Source of the DNA: Anaeramoeba flamelloides
Lineage: Eukaryota; Metamonada; Anaeramoebidae
DNA: 64,000 bases
Direction: 5' to 3'
Assembly (NCBI GenBank): GCA_027625915.1
Contig: JANTQA010000047.1
Coordinates: 9,734,001-9,798,000 of the forward strand
Positions 23,712-35,700 of the stretch are shown in pieces. Position numbers and translations under genes: made by a program. Under the pieces are notes generated by a model. The model saw nothing but the letters and a program-made list of their open reading frames with translations, had not been told where the DNA came from and did no database searches. Positions within the stretch are counted from its first letter, which is position 1. Each line of letters begins with the position of its first letter.

Positions 23712-26700
23712 TTAATTTTCTTCAAATGGGTTTATTGTAATATTAAAATCTTGTCCAACAACCGCAATGTCATTAAGTAAAGTTTCTTGTTCTAGCTCTT
23801 GGTTATTATCTGTAGTATTAGTATTAGTATTGGTATTGGTATTGGTATTAGTATTAGTATTTTGCTGTTGTTGAGTATTTTCTTCATTTTCATTTTCATT
23901 TGTATTTTCTTCATTTTCCATTTCTTTTTCTTTTTCATTTTGTTCTTTTTCTTCAATGATATCATTTTCATGTCCTTTTGTCATTCCTTCTGGCAGCCCT
24001 GTGTGAACTGTATCAAATAGATTGTATAATTGTCTATGAGCGATGCTTGTAAAATTCAAAGCTTCACTTGGATCAATTTTTCTGATGTCACCTTCTAAAA
24101 CGTGACTTAATTGTTCTGATGTATGCTCTAGTCTTTCTTGGACAAATTCAAAAAATTCCTTTGCCTTTGAATAATCTCTTAAATAAAAAGCAAACAAGTA
24201 AGTCCATTTCAAGACATGTCTACAATCACAAAGCTGATTAACTGCGGATTCTAAAAAAGTTAAATCTAGCCAGCTTACATCTTCTGTTTCAGAAATGGTT
24301 TGAAGTGCCTTCTGCGTTTTGTCAATTAATTTTTTTTCAAATCTAAGCGATTGGTTATGGTTTTCATATCTTGTGGAATAATTGGGATACCGTTCTAATG
24401 CCCTTTTGGATTTTTCAACATTTTTATTATCATGCTTTTTAGGATCGTAATGATTACATTTGTAATAATCTGATCCATGAATTGACCAGGGCCCCAAGCA
24501 CACCCAACAAAATTCATACCCACACCCTTGGGTCTCCTTTTTACATGTCATATGATTGCACCCCCCATTTTTTTCAATGTGCTTACTGCACTTTGGGCAT
24601 TCTCTTGTGTTTGCAGTTAACCAATTCTGTGTCTCAGAGTCTCCTTCAATTTCCTTCTTCCATTCCTTATGGTGTTCACAGCTTGCCGGAGAATGCGCTT
24701 CTTCTTTACAATCAAAACAAAAATAATGCCCACATGAGCATTTCACATTCGATCCAACAGTGGTCATACTTTCATTACAAACTCTTCCACAATCCGCTTT
24801 AGGGCACCATGCATTTTCTGGGTTTGTATTAACAAAGGATTTTACAAGAATATTCCTATGGAAAGTTGGGAATGATTATTTATTTGTTTTGTTTTTTTTT
24901 TTTGAAATTTTTTTTTGAACATATTTGATAACGAAAATTATATTTTTTGAATGTATTTGTTTAAAAAAAAAAAATTAAATATTAAAAGAATATTTCTCAA
25001 TGAATTAAAAGAAATAAATCTCAATGAATTAATTTTAAAGCATGATAGTTTCAAATTGTTTTCATTAATTAATTAATAATCGTGAAATCTCTGATTTTAC
25101 ACATTAAATTCATAAAAAGGAATTTTAAGTATGAGATTATCCAGAATGTAATTTAGACTTGTTCAAGAATAAAAAATAAAAATAACAATAAAAAGAATAT
25201 TTTAAATATCATTTCTTATTGTAAAATTAAGATCTTAAAAAATTAGTTTTTTGTTTTAGTTTGTATTCTTTTATTTCCCGAGGATAAGAAATTTTGGATA
25301 AATTTAAAACAAGAAATTAAAAAAAATTTATTAAAAAAATATTTTAATCTTTTTTTTTTTTTATTTTATTGAGGAGGAAGTGTAAATTACACTCTAGGTG
25401 CCCTTTTACTTAAATTCCCTTTCGGAAATTTAAGCGTAAAATCATAGATTTTACGATTATTAATTAACAAAAATAATTTTAAGCTATCATAATTTAAAAT
25501 TATTTTATTAAAATTTAATTCTTTTAACTTTTTCAGAAAAATTAATCTATCTTTTTCATAGGAAGGACATACCCATAAAAAGTGATCAATATTTTCTATT
25601 ATTTCCTTATGTTCATATTTTAAACATAAAGGACAAAATTTATTTGAATTTTTATTTATTACATAATAATATCTATTTAAGCAGTTGGTAAATGTTCTGA
25701 ATTTTAGAAATGTTGAACTTGATGGATAACTTAAATATCTTTGATTAATAAATAATTTTTTTTGGTTTTTAATTATTGTGAAATATTTTTGTGGAGTGTC
25801 GTAGAGTGCCGTCAAGTGCCTAGGTTTTCTTGAGGTTTTCTGTTTTATTTGTGAAGTTTTCTAGGTTTTTTTTACTTTTCGAAATAAACCGAAAATTTAT
25901 TAAAATTTTCTATTTATTTCAAAAAGTAAAAAAAACCTAACGAAAATCTATCGGTTTTCCAAATAAACAGAAAACTCAAGAAAACCTAACGACACTTCCA
26001 ACTGGTAGAATTCAACAACTCATTATAATTATAATTATAAATTTCTTTTTTAAGAAGGTTTAAACTCTCCGACTTCCAGTTAATTTTATTGTTTATTCTT
26101 TGATTAAATTTTATTAATTTTTCTAGATAGGGTAGAGATAATTCTTTTAATTTGTTTTGGAATTTGAATTTCTTTTTATTGATTGATATTACCAAATTTT
26201 CGAATTTAAATTCTGTTTTATAAATAAGAACTGGTGTGTTTCTGTTTATTTTGCATATTTCAGTAATACATGTATTAATCCAAGAGTTTAAATAGTTTAG
26301 GGTTGCTATTTTATAATTATATATTTCTAATCCATATGTTAATTGACTTAATATAAAAGATTTAAATAATCTAATTTTTAAATTATTTGTTAGTAAATTA
26401 TTATTGAATAATTGTTTAGAACTGTTATAAGTTTCTTTTGCCTTTTTCAGATTATAGACTAAATGTGAAATTTTTTCCAAATAAATTCCCAAATATTTAA
26501 TCTTTGATAAATCTTGAGTAATTTCTGTTTTGTCTTCGTTAGGTTTTAATACAGATTGGACAATTACTTGATATATAGCATTTAATTTTTCAAAATATTT
26601 TAATCTTTTGAAATCGTCCTTGTTGTTACTATTTTATCAAAAAAAATTTTGTTTTCTGTTTTTGGAATGTTGTTTTTTTATGAATGTAGGTGCATTTTAA

Positions 26701-29700
26701 CAATTTTGAGTACCTCAGTCAATTTGAAATTGAATTATTTAAATCATTTCATTAACTAAATAAATTAATATTTTGTTAAAAAAAAGAGGGGGGGGGTCAG
26801 AATTTATACTTGTTTAATAAATTTACATAGCAATAAAAAAAAATGGAAATCAAAATAATTAAAAAATTAATCAAAAATAAAAAATTAATTAAAAACCATT
26901 TATTTCAAACCCTTAAGTTTAACAGTTGATGTAGTTACTTCTTCTTTTCTTGGTTTTATTTGTAATTCTTCAAACAAAAACTTTTTTTTTGGAAATTTTT
27001 TGAGAAATAAATAACTTTTTATTTCTAAAGAATTTCCCAAAATGAATTTTAATTCCAATTTTCCTTTAATTCATCTAATTTTACGTTTGGTTAAAGAAAA
27101 TAGGATATTTTTTAAAATTCTTCATCAGAAATGAAGATTTGTTTTTTTCTATTTTTTGGATAAGTTTGTTTGGTTTAAAAACAATTAATTTTGCATTGAA
27201 ATGAAAACCCAAATAATTCTGAAATCTGATTTGATTTTTTCATAATATTTTCTTTTTCTTTGGGTTGAACCTTTTTGAGTTCTTTTTTTGATTTCAATAA
27301 TTCAATCATTGAATGTTAATATTTGAAACGGTATTCTTTATTTTGGCTTGGTTTGATAAAAATATTTGAAAAAAGAATTCTGAAAACAATTTTGTAAAAA
27401 AAAGTATTCTTTTGACAAAATAAGAATAAATAGGAATCGGAATGAGAAATTCAAAGTTTAATGTCTCTGGTTTATTCTCTTCCCAAACAAAAAGATAAAG
27501 ATGAAATAAATATTCTAAAATATACTTTGAAATAATTTTGTTTTTTTTTCATTTTGGGTTTCGACAAGTTTATTTGAGAGAATAGGTGATCTTTCTTGTT
27601 ACGTCTTGAAAAAAGTAAAAATTTGTTTAAAATACACACCTTTTCGGGTCTATTTTATGATTCACTTTTTGGTTGATTTCAAAGATCCATTGTGATCCGT
27701 TTCTCGATTCAAAACATAATTATATAAAATCAAATAACTTATTCAAAAAAAAAAAATGCTCCAAAAAATTAAAAAATTAAAGATTAAACTCTGATTTACA
27801 TTAATTCTTTTTACAAATAGAGCAACTAATGATATTTTATTTTCAACATTCCAATATTTCATGGCACTCAAAAAAAAAATCAATAAAAAAATCCAGTAAT
27901 ATTGCCGAAATTAAATTTTTAAGAAATAGGCTAATTTAACTACTTCCTTAAACTCTATTTACACTTTTTGAAAATTAAAATAGGTTAAATAAGATAAATA
28001 AAAAAATAAAAATCTTTTATAATTTTTTAGAAATAATATATTTTAAATTTAAGCGAAAGCAAAATTGAATTTCTGTGATTTATGTAATTTGTTTGAAGAA
28101 TTCAAAATTCAAATTATCATGATAAATGTATTTAATTCGAAAATCAATAATATTTAGATGATTTGAAGATATCTTTTTTCAAGACCCAATAAAGTTACAA
28201 AAATCGCGATTATTTCTAACAAATCGAGATATATGCATAAAATCGAGATTTTCAATAAGATCACGATAGAATATCACAAATCGCGATATTCTATAAAATC
28301 GTGATGATAATGTTATAAAAATCATAACAAATGTCAAAATATCGTGATAAAAATTAAATCGCGATATAATAGTTGATAGCTTTTAGTACTAATTCAAGAA
28401 TATTTTTAAAAAAGAAAAATTTTGTTTGATCAGAAAACAAGATCCTTGAAAAAAAGTTATTTTTTTAAAAAACTAACAAAAAAAGAAACTTGACTCAGTC
28501 AAGGATCTAATCAAGATTTTCATTGTATTTTGGTTTAATTTGGCTGACAGATCGATCGATCCTTTTAGATCAACAAACATAATAACAAAAGGCGAATAAA
28601 TAGTTTTTCCATCTATTATAGTATTATAAATTGCGTTGAAGAAAAAGGTTTCTAAAGCAACCAACCATTCATGCTTTGTTTAAATAATGTGTTCTTTGGT
28701 TAAAGAAATTTTCTTTACTCTAGGAAAGCTGAAAGGGGGATGGATAACTTTCCAATAGCTTTCTCAACAATCTAGACTGATTATTATCATTTATTAAGAT
28801 TGTTTGGGCATTTATTTTCTTTTTGTTATTCTTCTTGTTTTTATCATATCTTTGTATTGGACAGAAAACACAATTAGAGTTTAATGGTTTTTTTTTTTTT
28901 AATCGATCACCAATAAGAAGGAAAATTACTCTTTCTTCTTTTGGTTATTTAACTTTTTGAATGTAAATGCCCCATTTTAAAAACACGCACACGCACCTAT
29001 TATATATTCAAATCCATTGTTGAAATGGGTTATTATTAGTATTGAACAGAAAAATCAAAGGAGATTTTACTTTTTGTATAAAAAAAAAATGAAAAAAAAT
29101 ATTTGTTTTTTCCACTACAAACAGTCTCATTCCGTTTGTCAAAGCTCGATGACTTTCAAAACTTTCGTACATTTGAAGACAATTTACAACTCTTTCAAAT
29201 AATTTTCTAACATTTTTAACATGGGAAAGGTGTTGTACATGTCTGTTAACTTTTGTAAAAGTCATGGGACTTTTTTTACTGTTAATTTAAAAAAATAATT
29301 TTCTTTAAATAATTTTATATTTTTTCGCGATAATTTGTATTATAGCGATTTTATGATTTTTCACGATAAAGTTGGGCTAATCGCGATTTTTTAATATTAT
29401 CGCGAGTTTATTGTTAATATAGTTATAATATATGTTACCATCAAATCATCTTTTATATATCAATTTAAAAAAAAGAATTTATCATATCTCATTTCAAGTA
29501 CAAAATAATAAATATATATTAAACAATATTTTGTTTCAAAAATCTTTTTGAAATTTCTTTGAAAAAAAAATGATAAATTAATTTAAACTCAATTACAAAA
29601 ATTGGGGCACACCTTCAAAATCAATTTAATTCCAAGAAAAGTGATATTTGACTCTTAAATAGAAACATTAGATATTAACAATCAATAGAAATAATTTTAA

Positions 29701-32700
29701 AGTTAATTATTTATCATTTTTTTTCATTATTTTTTGATTTTTAATTTTCAATAATTTTTTTGATTTTTTTTGGATTCTTTTTTTTTCAAAACTTTTCGAA
29801 AATCTAAAAATCGTTTTAAAATGAAATTTAAAAGTTTTCATTCTGATCACAAAAAAAAAATTTTTTTTTTCTCTCTTAAAGAAAAAAGATTCTTTTTTTA
29901 TTGAGAAAAATTTTTTTTGAAAAAAAATCATGATATGGTGTGCTAGGGCACATGACCTACAAACAGACCTTATTATTATCAATGGAAGTGTGAATACTGA
30001 ATGTATTATTAATGATATTATCAAAAAAATCAAAGGAAATTCAACTCGCTAATTCAGAATATAGTGAGTTGAAATGGATTTTCCAAAAGGATGGAGCTTG
30101 TCCACATACTTCAAAAAAAAACTCAAACTTACTTAAATCGGGGATGTAATGTTCTTGACCCATGACCCCCAATTCCACAAGATTTAAATCCAATTGGGAA
30201 TTTATGGCTACTAAACTGAAAAATTGTAACCAAAAAACGAAGAAGAATTTTTAAAATTTTCACTAATGTATGAAATACTTTGAGTTGGGAAACCTAAGAT
30301 AATTAGTAAACTCTATATTCAAAAGGATAGATTGAGTTATCAAAAGACAAGCTGAATCTATTAATAGTTTTTATTAATTTTTCTTTCAATAAAAATGGAT
30401 TTTTTGGTAACCGTGTTCCAAAAATAGGGGCACACTTTTTTTTATTTTTTCTTTTTTATTTTTCGAATTGAATTTTAAATTTACTATAAAATATATAAAT
30501 AGTATTAATTAAATATTTTCGGGTCTTTTATTATTTTAATGTTCAAGTATCATGTATTTTGGAGTATATTTTTATTAATGTAATTTTTTTTTGTGTCCCA
30601 TTTTTTGGAATTGAGTTTATAATGGGGTTGTTACCTTAATTTTTTAATTTACAATTTAATAAATAAAAAAAATAAAAAAAAAAAAGGAAGAAGAAGAAGC
30701 ACCAATCTTTAGTTTTGTTGTGGTTTTCTACTTTTTAATATCTGGTACAAAGGTATTTTTAATTTAAAGTGGTGTGGGTTGAGTTTTAAAAGATAATATT
30801 TACGTGCTCGTAAAAATATTTTTTTTTTGAATTCTTCTGAAATTTTTTAAGTATAATTGCAGTAGAATCTGAAAGATTTTTCAAATTTAGGGTTATAAAT
30901 TCAGGCTAATCTATGAAGAAATTGTGTTGAATTTTCTCTCAAAAATGAATAAAAAGTCCGTATTCAATTTTCCTTTGTCTTTTAAACAAGTAGAATATTA
31001 AAATTTGAGAAGAGAACAAAAGAGGATTCTAGATATTTTCACATTTGCTATTTGATGTTTGAAAAGCTTTTAAATTTTAACTTTTGAGTTTTAACATCTT
31101 TTTTTTTTTTTTTTTCACTAAGCCCTTTTGAAAAGTTCACAAGATTTGGTTATCTTTTTGGTTTTATATGGAAACTCCAAAGATAGAATCTATTGAAAGA
31201 AGATTTTGTTTGGGGTTGGCATTTAAACTCTATTCTTGACATATCAATTTCGAAAATGGAAAAGTAACCGATTTTGAATTTATTCTTCTGTATCAAAATT
31301 AAAATCAAGATATCTCAATTATATTTAACTTTTGGTGATTTTCCGGGTTCTTTTTGGTTGTGATGTGACTTTTTCTTTTAATACAAATCCGCAAATAGTA
31401 CAAAATATTTAATTTTCAAAATTTGTACAAAAAAATTGTAATGAATTTTGAATACATATATTCCTTTTTTGCAAAATCTTGTTCGAAGAACAATATCAAA
31501 AGGGTAAATATTAAGTTACTAATTGTTTGTTATAATTTAATTTTAAAAATCTCAAGATTGAGAAAAAAAAATTGAGATTAAAAATTATGATTTTAATTAT
31601 ATTTTTTTAATAGGAAAGCCTTTAAAAATATACATAAAAATTAAAAAGAATTGTATATGAATTCAGAATATATTTTAACTTTTGATAATATTCAAATAAA
31701 TTATTATTATTGAAGAAAATTTGTCAAAAAAATTCTTGATTATTTTCAAAAGGAAACCCAAGAAATAAATACGAAGAAATTTCGATAGTTTGGATCATGT
31801 TATTCAAATGTATTGAAACACTTGTAACAAACTATCACTGTCTTATTTATTCAATGATTATGATGATTTGAGAAAAAACTAAATTAAAAATTCAACGGGT
31901 ACGCCATTTTAAAAAAAGTGGATCAAAAAAATTTTCAAAACTATTGTTAAATAATGAATAAATCAAACAAATTGTTTTTTTTAATATTCTAAAAACTAAA
32001 ATTGGTTAGAAAGTATAGAACTTTGAATTCCAGTAAAGGTTATTATTTGGATTCTGTGATTTATGTGGCTTTTTTATTTCTGTAAATTTATCTGATTTGA
32101 GTAATTTATGTGATTTCTGTAATTTATTATTAAAAAAAATTCAAATAAAAATATTTTTTTGATCGACATCGTAACATTTTTGTCAGATTTATTTTTTAAT
32201 CGGTAGTTACGTAGAGTTCTTGAACTTTTAATTTATTGTTTTCGCCTCGGTAAAAAATTTGTCTTCATTTTCAGAAAATAAACTTGTATAAAATTTTACA
32301 ATTTTTCAAATACTCGATTATTAATTTTGTTTTTTGGTTTAATGTAATAATAGATGGGTAAAATGCATGAAAAAAAAACATATATCTAGTGGCTTTAGGT
32401 GGGTTGTTCATCGTCCTTCGAATAGAAAGTCAAAAATAAATTATAAGATTAAGGAGTAACCGATCTTCTGTTCCCAAATTATTTAGAACCAAGTTTTTTA
32501 ATTATTAGTACTGTTCAAAAATATAGATATTTTTGTTTTTATACCGTACCCACTCCTTTAAGTGTTGAAACCAAAAGCCTTCAACAGCAATTAAAAGAAA
32601 ATAACAAAAAGAAATTAAAACAAAAAGCTTACTGATATTTTTTAAATGAGTCCTTATCAACAACTTGTTTCACAAAGTCTTCTGTCACTCTACGTTTACA

Positions 32701-35700
32701 TTTGTTATATTGGCAAAATATTTCATTTAAATTTTGCTCTTTGATCCGAAACATTAAATAGTTTTCCCAACAGGATTTACAAAAAGGGTGTTTACATTTC
32801 AATGCAATATTGTCTTGTTTTTCTAATTTGTTAAAGCAGGTTTGACACATTTCTCCTTCTGGTTTATAAATCTTTGATTCTTCCAACACTGAATTAGGAA
32901 TTGCATTGGCTAGTTTCAAATAAGTTTGATAAATTAGTTAAATCATCAAACAACATTATTTTTGTTTTTCATTGTTCTCTCAAAAGCTTTTAATCATTTT
33001 AATTGGCTATTTTTTTTTTTTAAAGTGTTTGAAAAGTGGAAATTTTAATTTTATTAGAACGTTATGAAATTTAAGAAAATTTATTTTATTAATGTTGTTT
33101 TTTTGGACTTTAATATCACCAAAGAATCGATTTTCGGTGGAAACACTGCTAAGTTGAACTTGGGAGGGGGTCGGTTCGACTCCCCGAAAGAATCCAATTT
33201 TTTCGGTATTAGTTCAGTATTTTTTTTTGATTTTTTTTTAAAAAATAAAGCATAAAAATTATAAAACTAAAAGTATAAAAGTACAAAAAAAAATGAAAAT
33301 ATATATGATTTTTATTTTTCTAATTGTTTTCTTTTTCTTGAAAATTTTTTTTTTTTTTTAACTTTTTTTTTTTTTATATACTCATTAGTACAGAAATTTA
33401 TTTTTTTTTTTTTTGATATATAAAATATTTACTAATAAAATCACTATCATTTGATAGGTTTTTACAAAGTATATTATTAAAATTATAAATAATTTGATGA
33501 ATTTGTCTTACCCCTTTCATTCCTGAATACAATAATTCTTCATTCTGATAAGTATTTAATTTTTTAAGATTAAATGAAATTGTTTTTTTGGTAATATTTT
33601 GTGCAAAAGTACAATATTCGTCAACAGAAAACAAACAGTTCCCCCATTTTTTTAGCTTCTTTTTCTTTTCTTTTTAATACTCCAAAATGACCATCACATT
33701 CATTAGCTGCATGACAAGCTATAAAAAAATTCTGAATAATACGAATTCCGATATTATTTGATAAGTTATAAAAATAATTGAAAGTTTTATGATTTTTTAA
33801 AATTTTGTCCATTATCTGACCAAAAATAAATTTTTTGAATAATTTTTAAAAATGCCTAAATTGAATAAATATTCAAATGATGATTTAACATAATTATAAT
33901 CTTGGGAAATATGAGAAGAAATAAAATCATAATATTCATTTTGGAGTTTCTCTTCCTTATTTTTTGTTATTTTACAAATACATAAGTCTGAGATTTTATT
34001 ATTTTCTTTTTTAATACCACTTGGTGGATAAAAGGCCCCGAAATCAAAAACAAAATTTACTTCATTTAATTTTAAGTCATTTTTATTATCAATATAAGAA
34101 CTTCGTTGAGTATTAATTTCTTGTAATTGAATTTCATAATTTTCAATTTTTTTGATGAAATTTGAATTCTTCAGTATTTTTATCATTATTATTTGAAATA
34201 AATTTCTTCGAGATTTTATTTTGTTCACATATATTACAATTTGTGGCATCTTAAATACGAATACTGTTTAACTTCCTTTGGTTTATATTTTAAATATGTG
34301 TTATTACATCGTTTTTGAAAACCATTTTTTATCATTTTTTCTTGAATTTGTTGACATATTTTTTTATCAGTTTGGGTTTGATGTCTTCTTGTTACAAAAA
34401 TTCTTTTTCTTTTTTTTATTTGGTTGATTTCTTTATTCAATTCCGTTCCTTTCTTTTTATTTGAATCCTTCTCATGAATGATAGAATTCATATTATATAC
34501 TAGAATTCGATTATCTTGATTAAATTCATTCAACCCACAACAAGCATCAATGCAAGCTGAACCAGTTCCACCACCATATCCTTCGTCGTCATCTTCATCA
34601 CCATTGTTCTTAGCATTATTGTCATCATCATCGTCGTCGTCATCATCATCATTGTTGTCATCATCTTCTACTGCATCCTCATATTGACCATTCCATACTT
34701 GTTTATAATCACCTGACTTGCATGTACATAACTCCAACCAAGTTTGAATAATCAACATTATTTCTTCGTTGCTTAATTTATTACGTGTGTTTTTTAAAAA
34801 ATAACTTGTTGAAAACAAAATATCACCTTCCTTTTCCATATTCAAATGCCTTTTAATTGTTTGCACTGTAACACCCAAAGCACTGGAATATTCTTTGAAA
34901 TTGTTTTTGATATTAAAGCATTGTAGTTCCCGAATTATTTTATGTATGATTGCACTTCGATATTTATTATTTTTTTTTAATCCTAGCAAAAACACACGTA
35001 ATGCATTGACAATATTACCATGAATTTCTTTTTCTTTTTTTATTTTTTGAATTTCTTTTTTTTTTTTTCAACTTTCTTTTTTTCTTTTTTAAAATTATTC
35101 TTAATTTCTTTTAGATTCTCGCCATACTTTTTCTTATGATAATAATTCCAATTGATTTTTTTTTCCAATGTTGTTTTTTTTTCTTTTTCAAATTTTCGAT
35201 TTATCTTTTTAAAAAAAAAAAGAAATGTAAATAAAAAAACATTTAAAACAATTTAAAAGAAATTTTAAGTTTGCTATTTTGAAAGAGTTTGTTATAATTA
35301 TTTTATTTCAATATAAATAAACCTTGATCTGAATTGGTCCCGTACCTTTTTTTCTATTCTCCAAATAACAGCGATTGTAAATTTTCTTTGATTCTGAATA
35401 TACATGATGTAATTTTAATACGATAGTTTCAGGTCGTTTTCTACCATATTTTTGTATCCATTTACCACAACAACAACACGTTTTTTCCAAATAAATTTTC
35501 TTTTTTTTTTTTTTGTTCATCTTGTTACTTATAAAAATTCCAAAATAATAAATTTACTAAATTAGATAAAAAGACCAAAAAATAAAAAAGTAATAAAAAT
35601 AACTATATTAAATCAAAATATAAGGTTAGTTGAAACTTTATTTATATTATAAAGGTTCAATTTAATTATATTAATAAGTTATTAAACTTATTTGAAAATA

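Larger units (their letters stand above)
24856..32632 (-). other. Ariadne intron of 7,777 bp
   Basis: Donor TATCA|GTAAGC at 32632 and acceptor TTCCATAG at 24856, phase 2. Splicing joins SFKKYQ to NILVKSF, matching the ARIH family (LKYQ..I..SFV). The intron holds LINE C with a nested MITE, repeat E, the RalGAP-alpha-like fragment between CGCGAT arrays, and a dead Tc1-like transposon. Confidence 0.8.

Noticed and set aside
23799-24020. Ile/Ser-rich plus-strand frame
   Set aside because: Antisense shadow of the Asn/Thr and Glu-rich tail of the ariadne gene.
29707-30033. 108-codon minus-strand frame, Phe/Lys-rich
   Set aside because: Runs antisense through the dead Tc1-like element; homopolymer-driven.
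33155-33190. tRNA-like GGGGGTCGGTTCGACTCCCC
   Set aside because: The T-loop-like text sits in a self-pairing hairpin with a wrong stem, and no acceptor stem, D arm or anticodon arm can be drawn.
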